NCBI GenBank assembly: GCA_030426355.1
Contig: JAUHYQ010000001.1
Span: 1 to 64,000, forward strand
Direction: 5' to 3'
Length of the DNA: 64,000 nt
DNA from: Gammaproteobacteria bacterium
Lineage (GTDB): Bacteria > Pseudomonadota > Gammaproteobacteria > Steroidobacterales > GCA-2729495
The translations under genes and the position numbers were made by a program. Every line of letters begins with the position of its first letter. Within the stretch, counting starts at the first letter, position 1. Shown here piece after piece: positions 56,131 through 64,000 of the stretch. The notes beneath the pieces are model-generated. The model saw only the letters and a program-made list of their open reading frames with translations. It searched no databases and had not been told where the DNA came from.

Positions 56131-56697
56131 CTACTTCACGCGCGATACATACTCGCCGGTTCGGGTGTTAATACGAATCACTTCACCCTGCTCAATGAAC
56201 AGGGGCACGCGCACGGTCGCCCCGGTGGACAGGCGCGCTGGTTTAACACCGCCCTGCGCGGTATCACCCTTGAGGCCCGGATCGGTTTCGACGATTTCCA
56301 GTTCAACGTGATTAGGCGGCTCAACCAGCAGTAACGAGTTATTCCACAACGTAACGTTGCAGATGTCCTCCTCTTTCAGCCACTGTCGCGCGTTTGCGAC
56401 TACCGCCTCATCGGCCGCAAATTGCTCAAAACTGGAAGGATCCATAAAGTGCCATTGCTCGCCGTCGCTATATAGATACTGCATGTCACGATCAACGACA
56501 TCGGCGGCTTCAACGGACTCACCCGACTTGTAGGTGCGATCCACCACCCGGCCCGTTTTCAAATTTCGTATCTTTACTCTGTTAAATGCCTGGCCCTTGC
56601 CCGGTTTAACAAATTCATTTTCAACGATCACACACGGGTCGCCGTCTATGAGCAATTTCAAGCCCGAACGAAAATCGTTAGTAGTGTATGAAGCCAT
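56131..56697 (-). CDS. efp: Elongation factor P
   Basis: [49 protein letters not shown]. Confidence 0.96.
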   Translation of the reverse strand: MASYTTNDFRSGLKLLIDGDPCVIVENEFVKPGKGQAFNRVKIRNLKTGRVVDRTYKSGESVEAADVVDRDMQYLYSDGEQWHFMDPSSFEQFAADEAVVANARQWLKEEDICNVTLWNNSLLLVEPPNHVELEIVETDPGLKGDTAQGGVKPARLSTGATVRVPLFIEQGEVIRINTRTGEYVSRVK

Positions 56698-56895
56698 TAG
56701 TAGTTCTCGCCTGTATCGTGACGGCAGCGCCGCAAACAAGGCCCTGAAGGGCGCGCCTATCATACATTACATAACGGGTACTGGTTCACGTTTTAAGACA
56801 TAAGTCACACCCGCGGCCGACTGCAATCGCTAAATTGATCTGGCTGCCAAATCTTACGGTAAGCACTCTAAAACCAATTAGCGGGATGCGGGCGT

Positions 56896-58992
56896 TTGAA
56901 GAATTCCACGGGTGTGTCTGTTGTGGTGGTCAGCAGTAAAGACGACCACAGCGAGTCGGTAAATACTGTTCTAAGAGATGCGGGCCATGCTGCGCACTGT
57001 AAACGCATACCTGACACGGGCGAACTTGCTGCAGCCGTTGCCCGCGGAAATCCCGATCTGGTGGTGCTATTCGATACGGCCGATGATCAAGCGATTGAGC
57101 GCAGCGCCCATATTTGCAAAAGCGGGAGCGTCGACATACCGCTGCTTGTGGTGGGCAGTGGCGTCGATGAAAACGGCATATCGGCTGCCTTAACCGCCGG
57201 CGCCCGAGACCTTGTATCGCTCGACAACATTGAACGCTTTAGGGCCGTTGCCATACGAGAAATTCGTAGCTGCCGCCTGGAAAAGTCGCTTGAGAGGGTC
57301 ATGAACTCTGCCAATCAGTTTAAGCATGAACTTAATTCGCTTAAGCAGGTTTCAGTGGAGGCCATTGCCGACGTTCAGGAAGGCATTATCGTAAATACCA
57401 ATCCGGCATGGCTGGAACTGTTCGGCTACCCGGAAAACACAGACCTGATGGGTCAGCCAGTTATGGATCTTTGCAGTCAGAACGATCAGCCAGCGCTCAA
57501 AGGCGGCATCGTCGCCTGCCAGAGGGGCAAATGGCATGACGATACGCTAAAAATAACCGCCGTCAGCAGCGAAGGCAAAGAGTTCATGGTCGAGTTCTGT
57601 CTTGAAAATGTTGAGCATGACGGCGAGCCCGCGGTGCGCATGCTGGTAAAACCCAATACTAATGAATCGAAAACGCCGGTTGCTTTATTGGAGAAGAGCC
57701 TGCAACGCGATCAGGTCACGGGCTTTTACAACAGGCAACATTTCGCCGAAATCGCAGAACAGCGCAATGGCGAGACACCCTGGGGGGGCGTGCGCGCAAT
57801 CGCTTACGTTCGCATTGATCGCTTCTCACGAGCCACAAACGATATCGGCATTGTAGGCACCGACACCATCATTGCCCAATTTGCAAAACTGCTACGCGAC
57901 TATATGCAACCAACGGACGTCTACGGCCGTTTCGGCGGCACCATGTTTGCGGTAATGCTTGAACGCGGCAACATGGACGACGTTGAGGCATGGGCAATCA
58001 TGTTTATCAAGAATGTTGCCGACGCTGTTTTCGAATATGAAAAGCGGTCCACAGTGCTCACCTGCAGCATCGGCATTTGCGAGCTGGACGGTGCGGAGGA
58101 TTCCTTACAAAACGTGCTCGGCGACGCCGAACGAGCGTGTCGCGCGGCCCGCCAGAAAGGCGGCAACCAACTGGAATTCAGCGAATCGAGTGGCGCGGCC
58201 AAGCAATTGAGACAGGATGACAATATCTGGGTACCGCGGATTCGCGGGGCACTGATGGATAATCGCTTCCGCCTCCAGCATCAACCCGTTGCCGGGCTCA
58301 ACGACGAAATCGCGGAAGCCTACGACATACTGGTGCGCATGCTGGATGAAGAAGGCAATACCATACTGCCGGTTGAGTTCATGCCGGTTGCGGAGCGCAC
58401 CGGTCTGACCAAAAACATTGATCGCTGGGTGGTTGGCGCCTCGCTCTCATTCTGCCAGACCAATCGTGCGGAACTGCTGTTTGTGCGACTTTCGCGCGAC
58501 TCGGTCCTCGACGAAAGTCTGACGGGCTGGCTGAAGTCGCAACTCGATCGGGTCAAGATCAGTCCGCGCCGTGTCTGTTTCGAAGTCGACGAAGAAGTAG
58601 CTGTTCAGCATCTGCTGCAGACTCAACAACTGTCTGAAAGCCTTCGCAAAATGGGCTTTCGGTTCGCTATTGAACATTTTGGCAAAACCTGTGATTCCAT
58701 GCAGGTGCTAAGTCATATAAAGATGGAGTTTGTAAAAATTGACGGCAGCCTGATGCAGGGCCTCCACAAGAATGCCGAGGCCCAGACCACCGTCAAAACT
58801 CTTGCAAAAATGGCAAGGGAAGCCGGTGTAGAAACCGTCGCGGAGCGAGTGCAGGACGCGAACACCATGGCGGTGCTGTGGCAACTCGGCGTTTCGTATA
58901 TTCAGGGTAATTACGTGCAAACAAGCGAAATCGTCATTGAAGACACCAGTCAGTCTACGGTGACAACGCGCGCACTGCAGCTACAGGCTTGA
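56896..58992 (+). CDS. FimX-like protein: degenerate REC-PAS-GGDEF-EAL
   Basis: TTG start; PAS (NTNPAWLELFGYPENTDLMGQ), degenerate GGDEF (GRFGGTMFAVML), degenerate EAL (EAYDILVRM, AIEHFGKTCDSM). Confidence 0.85.
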   Translation: MKNSTGVSVVVVSSKDDHSESVNTVLRDAGHAAHCKRIPDTGELAAAVARGNPDLVVLFDTADDQAIERSAHICKSGSVDIPLLVVGSGVDENGISAALTAGARDLVSLDNIERFRAVAIREIRSCRLEKSLERVMNSANQFKHELNSLKQVSVEAIADVQEGIIVNTNPAWLELFGYPENTDLMGQPVMDLCSQNDQPALKGGIVACQRGKWHDDTLKITAVSSEGKEFMVEFCLENVEHDGEPAVRMLVKPNTNESKTPVALLEKSLQRDQVTGFYNRQHFAEIAEQRNGETPWGGVRAIAYVRIDRFSRATNDIGIVGTDTIIAQFAKLLRDYMQPTDVYGRFGGTMFAVMLERGNMDDVEAWAIMFIKNVADAVFEYEKRSTVLTCSIGICELDGAEDSLQNVLGDAERACRAARQKGGNQLEFSESSGAAKQLRQDDNIWVPRIRGALMDNRFRLQHQPVAGLNDEIAEAYDILVRMLDEEGNTILPVEFMPVAERTGLTKNIDRWVVGASLSFCQTNRAELLFVRLSRDSVLDESLTGWLKSQLDRVKISPRRVCFEVDEEVAVQHLLQTQQLSESLRKMGFRFAIEHFGKTCDSMQVLSHIKMEFVKIDGSLMQGLHKNAEAQTTVKTLAKMAREAGVETVAERVQDANTMAVLWQLGVSYIQGNYVQTSEIVIEDTSQSTVTTRALQLQA

Positions 58993-59152
58993 TAACTGTG
59001 AACCAGTTCACGATAAATACCCGGATGAGCCATGCGCGGCCGAAAACGAGACACGAGCCGCATTTTGTGTTGGCAAGTAATGGTGTTATGTCGCAATCAA
59101 CCATACCGAGCGGTTTGAGCCACTACTTAAAGAGCGCCAAGGATTTATAACG

Positions 59153-61003
59153 ATGTCAGATGCACTTAAACGGTCATCGCTTGCCGCCGGCATTGCCCTG
59201 GCGATCATGCAAATGCAACCAGCCAAAGCCCTATCGCTTGGCGAGCTGCGTGTGCAATCCGGCCTGGGTCAGCCTTTCGTGGGCACAACAACAGCCCGGA
59301 TAGGCCCGGGCGAGACAATCGCGTCAGCATGCATTACGGCTCCGGCCAATGGCAGCGGCGGCCTTGACAGCCCTGCAGGCCTGGAAGTAATTGCTCAGAA
59401 AGGCGCTACGCCTGGCAACTACGCCGTACAGATTCGCACCACTCAGCCGCTTTACGAACCCATGTACGAAATTCGCCTGCAGATTGACTGCCCGGGCGGC
59501 GTGGCACTCAGCAAAAGCTACGTGGTGATGCTAAACCTGCCAATGTCCACTCCGCTGGAACTAACGGAGGACCTGTCAGCCCCGGTAAACACTTCAGCGA
59601 CATCTCGCGATACGCGAGGCAACGCTGCAGCCCGCAGCAACCCGGTTCAACCCGGTAACAGTGCGCCCAATAGACGCACTGACAATCGCCGCCTCAGCCC
59701 TAGCCGCGGCAGCATCCCTGCCGGGCAACCCTATCGGGTGCGTAACGGCGACACTTTGTCCGTGATTGCAGAACGCGTAGCAGGCAGGCCTGTGGGCAGC
59801 ACCTGGCGCGTGGCTGAAATGCTTTTTGCCAACAATCCCGATGCCTTTATACGCGGCGACCGTGACATGCTTAAACTCGGCGCGTTGATCAACATACCTA
59901 CTGCACCCGTGCTGGCAGGCGAGGAACTAGCCCAGCCCGCACCTGCGGTTGCAGCACCTGAAGTTGCAGGCGCAGCGGAATCAACCGTTGGTCGCGGCGA
60001 GCTAGTGAACGTCGAACTCGGCCGCCCTGAAGAAGATTTGTTGCGCGAGATTCGCGAATCGAACAACCTGGTTGCCGCCACGGCAAGCAACACAGCAGAC
60101 GAAACCATCAATAGCCAGAGCGCCGATTTATCGCCGTTCGCCGACGAGGCAGCGTCGTCCGGAGACGCCGCGATAGCAGAGCCTGCCGCCGCAGCACCGC
60201 AAACGGATAGCCCAGCGGTTAACGCTGTCAATACGACGGAACAGCCAGAGGGCATGAGCCCCTTTATGGCAGTTCTTGCCGGCGTATTGATGGGCGCTCT
60301 ACTCGCATTGGTCATGCTGGGCAAAAATATCCTGGGACCACTGCTGGAAGGCCGGGCCCGTCGCAAAGCCGCTCTCGAGGCTAAACACGTGGCGCCTTTG
60401 ACCGCATCGAAACCGGCAGCTAAAGCTGCAGAAGCAGTTACTGAGGATGCTGCAGAATTACCTGCTTCGGTCGCGGCCATACCGGCGGCACCGACCTATG
60501 GCGGGGGTGGCATTGATGTCGAAATTGGCGCGGCACCGGACCATGGCACGGTTGATGGCGAGGTTGATGTCGATCTGTTTGCAGAACCGGAAGACAACAG
60601 CTCCGACGCGGCCATGGCTACTGCCAATGCGCCGCGAGTCAGCCTGCGGCCGGAAACAGAAAGTGCTGACGCAACGCATTTTGAGGACCTGCTTGACGGC
60701 CTGGACGGCACCGGAACCATGCGCACGCTATTCGACGAAGAAACCATGGAGATGGCGGATGAGTCGGAATCGGCCACGGCTGAACTGCCTGCCGTGGATG
60801 CCAGCCATGCCGACATCGATATTACCGATCTGGAATCATTGAGCCGCCGACTGCAGGAGACTCAGGACGACAAGCTGTCGGCAACGCTGACTCAGGCGCT
60901 CGGCTTGCTGGAACAAGACTACGAAGAGGAAATGACGGCCAGCCAGATTCTGGATCAACGCGAAGCCGATGCAGCATTCTCACAGCACAAGGCAAAAGAC
61001 TAG
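59153..61003 (+). CDS. FimV-like LysM membrane protein (second, short FimV paralogue without C-terminal TPR-like domain)
   Basis: ALSLGELRVQSGLGQPF N-domain, LysM YRVRNGDTLSVIAERVAG..ALINIP, TM GVLMGALLALVMLGKNIL, acidic C-terminal region. Confidence 0.82.
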   Translation: MSDALKRSSLAAGIALAIMQMQPAKALSLGELRVQSGLGQPFVGTTTARIGPGETIASACITAPANGSGGLDSPAGLEVIAQKGATPGNYAVQIRTTQPLYEPMYEIRLQIDCPGGVALSKSYVVMLNLPMSTPLELTEDLSAPVNTSATSRDTRGNAAARSNPVQPGNSAPNRRTDNRRLSPSRGSIPAGQPYRVRNGDTLSVIAERVAGRPVGSTWRVAEMLFANNPDAFIRGDRDMLKLGALINIPTAPVLAGEELAQPAPAVAAPEVAGAAESTVGRGELVNVELGRPEEDLLREIRESNNLVAATASNTADETINSQSADLSPFADEAASSGDAAIAEPAAAAPQTDSPAVNAVNTTEQPEGMSPFMAVLAGVLMGALLALVMLGKNILGPLLEGRARRKAALEAKHVAPLTASKPAAKAAEAVTEDAAELPASVAAIPAAPTYGGGGIDVEIGAAPDHGTVDGEVDVDLFAEPEDNSSDAAMATANAPRVSLRPETESADATHFEDLLDGLDGTGTMRTLFDEETMEMADESESATAELPAVDASHADIDITDLESLSRRLQETQDDKLSATLTQALGLLEQDYEEEMTASQILDQREADAAFSQHKAKD

Positions 61004-63298
61004 TTACTCGTCGGCGTTATCTTCACGCGCCTTGGCTTCAGGTTCAATACGCTCGACCCGTCGATAATTTTTCGGCAGCAAAGTGCCGCGCCTGCCGCGT
61101 TCACCGGTATAACGTGCTTCGATTTCTTTCCACTTGAGCAGCATCTTGCGGCCGCCCTCGCAATAGACTTCAAGATTCTCGCCGGGCTCCAGCAGCGCAG
61201 CGCTGACCATCTTCTCATCCCCTGCTTTGTACTTGGCACCTGGCACGCCCAGCAGCTTAATGCCTTTGCCACGCGCCATTTCCGGCACCTCTCCCGACGG
61301 GAATACCAGCAGATGACCGGCAGAACCGACCACCGCAACCAGCGTATCCTCGGCGAACTCTTCACCAGCCACGGTTACCGGGATCAGCGCCCTGCCGCCA
61401 TCGGGTACACGCAGCATGGCTTTACCCGCTTTGACCCGGCTGAACAGTTCTTGTGGCTGAACAAAAAAGCCGTAACCGGCATCACTGGCAACCAGCCACC
61501 ACTGCTCCGGATCACCGGCCATCACGCCGCAGAAGGTGGCACCGTCGGCCGGCTTAAATCGCCCCGTTAACGGGTCGCCATGGCCTCGCGACGATGGCAA
61601 GGTATGCGCAACCAGGGTGTAAGCCCGCCCCTTGCTGTCAATAAACAACGCTTGCTGGTTACTCCGCCCATAGGCCGCACTGAGGAAGGCGTCCCCGGAC
61701 TTGTAACTCAGGCTGCGCGGATCAACATCGCGCCCCTTGGCCGCCCGCGCATAACCGCGCGCCGACAAAATCACTGTCACCGGTTCGCTAGGAATCAGTT
61801 CTGTTTCATCCAGCGCCTGGGCCGTTTCACGTTCGACGATGAGCGTGCGACGCGGGTCAGCAAACTTTTCGGCGGCCTCGAGCAATTCCCCGCGCACCAG
61901 GCTATTCAGCCGCGCTTTGCTTTTCAGTGTTTTGAGCAAATCGTCCAGCTCACCCTGCAATTCCGCCTGTTCGCCGCGGATTTTCATCTCTTCCAGTTTC
62001 GCGAGATTGCGCAGCCGCAAGTTGAGGATAGCCTCGGCCTGTATGTCGGATAGCTTGAATTTTTTCATCAAGACCGGCTTGGGCTCATCTTCCTCACGAA
62101 TAATCTTGATGACCCTGTCGATATTAAGGTACGCAACCAACAAGCCATCCAGCACATGCAGCCGCTCCTGCACACGGTCTCGGCGGTATTCCAGCCGCCG
62201 ACGCACGGTGGCCAGGCGAAAGTCCAGCCACTCGGTCAGCAGCTCCTTGAGCCCGCGCACCGCGGGTCGGCCGTCCAGGCCAATCACATTGAGATTAACC
62301 CGCACTGTGCGCTCCAGATCGGTGGTCGCACAAAGATGGCTCATCAGGTCATCCGCATCAATGCGGTTGGAACGCGGCGAAATTATCAGGCGGGTCGGGT
62401 TTTCATGGTCTGACTCATCGCGCAAATCCTCAACCATGGGCAGCTTTTTGGCACGCATCTGCGCGGCAATCTGCTCAAGAATCTTGCTACCCGAGGCCTG
62501 AAACGGCAGCCCCGTAATTATAATGTCCTGACCTTCGCGCTCCCAGGTGGCACGCACCCGCAGCGTGCCATTTCCGGTTTTATAGATATTGGCGATCTCC
62601 TCCCGGGGAGAAATCATCTCGCCACCGGTTGGAAAATCCGGGCCTTTGATGTGGCTCATGATGCCGCGCAGTGTTGTTTCCGGCTTGTCGATCAGGCGCA
62701 CCAGGGCCGACACGACTTCACCCAGATTGTGCGGCGGCACGTCGGTGGACATGCCGACCGCAATACCCGTGGCACCGTTTAACAGCAAGTTTGGCAACTG
62801 CGCCGGCAGCAGAGCCGGTTCTTCCAGTGTGCCGTCAAAGTTCTGCGTCCATGCCACCGTTCCGGAGCCCAGTTCCGACAGCAGGGTGCCCGCGTAAGCC
62901 GTGAGCCTCGCTTCGGTGTAACGCATGGCCGCAAACGATTTCGGGTCGTCCGGCGAACCCCAGTTACCATGGCCGTCGACGGTCGGGTAACGGTAGGAAA
63001 AACTCTGCGCCATGTGCACCATTGCTTCGTAACAGGCCGAATCACCGTGCGGATGAAACTTGCCCAATACGTCACCAATGGTCCGCGCTGATTTTTTTGG
63101 CTTGGACTGCGCCGACAAACCCAGCTCGCTCATTGCATAAATGATGCGCCGCTGCACCGGCTTCAATCCGTCCGCGATATGCGGCAACGCGCGATCGAGG
63201 ATGACGTACATCGAATAATCGAGGTAAGCCTTCTCGGTAAATTTGGCAAGCGGCAGCTTCTCGATGCCTTCAAAGTCCAATTGATTTTGTTCGCTCAT
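61004..63298 (-). CDS. parC: DNA topoisomerase IV subunit A
   Basis: [49 protein letters not shown]. Confidence 0.96.
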   Translation of the reverse strand: MSEQNQLDFEGIEKLPLAKFTEKAYLDYSMYVILDRALPHIADGLKPVQRRIIYAMSELGLSAQSKPKKSARTIGDVLGKFHPHGDSACYEAMVHMAQSFSYRYPTVDGHGNWGSPDDPKSFAAMRYTEARLTAYAGTLLSELGSGTVAWTQNFDGTLEEPALLPAQLPNLLLNGATGIAVGMSTDVPPHNLGEVVSALVRLIDKPETTLRGIMSHIKGPDFPTGGEMISPREEIANIYKTGNGTLRVRATWEREGQDIIITGLPFQASGSKILEQIAAQMRAKKLPMVEDLRDESDHENPTRLIISPRSNRIDADDLMSHLCATTDLERTVRVNLNVIGLDGRPAVRGLKELLTEWLDFRLATVRRRLEYRRDRVQERLHVLDGLLVAYLNIDRVIKIIREEDEPKPVLMKKFKLSDIQAEAILNLRLRNLAKLEEMKIRGEQAELQGELDDLLKTLKSKARLNSLVRGELLEAAEKFADPRRTLIVERETAQALDETELIPSEPVTVILSARGYARAAKGRDVDPRSLSYKSGDAFLSAAYGRSNQQALFIDSKGRAYTLVAHTLPSSRGHGDPLTGRFKPADGATFCGVMAGDPEQWWLVASDAGYGFFVQPQELFSRVKAGKAMLRVPDGGRALIPVTVAGEEFAEDTLVAVVGSAGHLLVFPSGEVPEMARGKGIKLLGVPGAKYKAGDEKMVSAALLEPGENLEVYCEGGRKMLLKWKEIEARYTGERGRRGTLLPKNYRRVERIEPEAKAREDNADE

Positions 63299-63340
63299 GC
63301 GCTACTTCCTGATGCCCGGCCTGCGCCACAAGCCGGTGTC

Positions 63341-64000
63341 TTAAATCTCGGCTAAATTGCCCTTACTCTCCAGCCAGTCGCGCCGGTCTTTGGCACGCTT
63401 CTTGGCAAGCAACATGTCCATGACTTTCTGCGTGTCGTCGCTGGCGTCTATGGTCAACTGCACCAGCCGACGTGTTTCCGGCGCCATGGTTGTGTCGCGC
63501 AGCTGCCCCGGACTCATCTCGCCAAGGCCCTTAAACCGCGTGATATTCACTTTGCCCTTTAGTTTCTCGGCCTCAATGCGGTCGAGTACACCCTGCCGCT
63601 CCGACTCGTCCAGTGCGTAATACACCTGCTTGCCGACATCGATACGGTACAAAGGCGGCATCGCAACGTATATGTAGCCTTCTTTCACCAGGGCCGGAAA
63701 ATGCCGCACAAATAACGCGCAGATTAATGTGGCGATATGCAAGCCATCCGAATCGGCATCCGCAAGGATGCACACCTTGTGATAACGCAAACCGGAGAAG
63801 TCGTCGCTGCCCGGGTCCATGCCAATGGCGAGCGAAATATTGCTAACTTCCTGCGACGCGAGCAGCTCACCCGGATCCACTTCCCATGTATTCAGTATTT
63901 TGCCGCGCAGGGGCAACACCGCCTGAAACTCCCTGTTGCGTGCTTGCTTGGCAGACCCTCCGGCTGAATCGCCCTCGACCAAAAACAGTTCGCAACGCTC
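63341..64000 (-). CDS. parE: DNA topoisomerase IV subunit B, 5' end beyond window
   Basis: ELFLVEGDSAGGSAKQARNREFQAVLPLRGKILNTWEVD, ILADADSDGLHIATL; open frame to window edge. Confidence 0.95.
   Translation of the reverse strand, partial: ERCELFLVEGDSAGGSAKQARNREFQAVLPLRGKILNTWEVDPGELLASQEVSNISLAIGMDPGSDDFSGLRYHKVCILADADSDGLHIATLICALFVRHFPALVKEGYIYVAMPPLYRIDVGKQVYYALDESERQGVLDRIEAEKLKGKVNITRFKGLGEMSPGQLRDTTMAPETRRLVQLTIDASDDTQKVMDMLLAKKRAKDRRDWLESKGNLAEI

Noticed and set aside
59731-60480. 249-aa minus-strand Ala/Ser-rich ORF
   Set aside because: Antisense to the FimV-like gene, which has signal peptide, LysM and TM; composition is a mirror artefact.
61004-64000. Quinolone-resistance substitutions in ParC
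   Set aside because: The QRDR reads [15 protein letters not shown] with the usual Ser and Glu, i.e. apparently wild type.

Overview
Chromosomal housekeeping segment of a gammaproteobacterium (inferred from the asd-fimV-truA-accD-folC-dedD-cvpA-purF, tig-clpP-clpX-lon-hupB-ppiD and psd/epmA/efp blocks). About 50 protein genes and 10 tRNA genes are visible. I saw no rRNA, CRISPR array, transposase, integrase or phage gene. The less ordinary parts are: a PEP-CTERM/exosortase regulatory pair (PrsK/PrsR) separated from an exopolysaccharide export and outer-membrane barrel pair; a cytochrome c fused to two copies of an unrecognised repeated domain; a cytochrome c / PstS-like / porin / GGDEF operon; an SDR resembling chlorophyll b reductase (NYC1/NOL); a Ser/Thr kinase with a degenerate receiver domain next to purF; and a catalytically degenerate FimX-like REC-PAS-GGDEF-EAL protein beside a second, short FimV-like LysM protein, in addition to canonical FimV. 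Nothing in the window is clearly a new defence or mobile system. The best candidates for undescribed biology are the FimX-like/FimV-like pair, the pseudo-receiver kinase and the cytochrome with duplicated domains. All family assignments come from motif recognition by eye; no database search was run.
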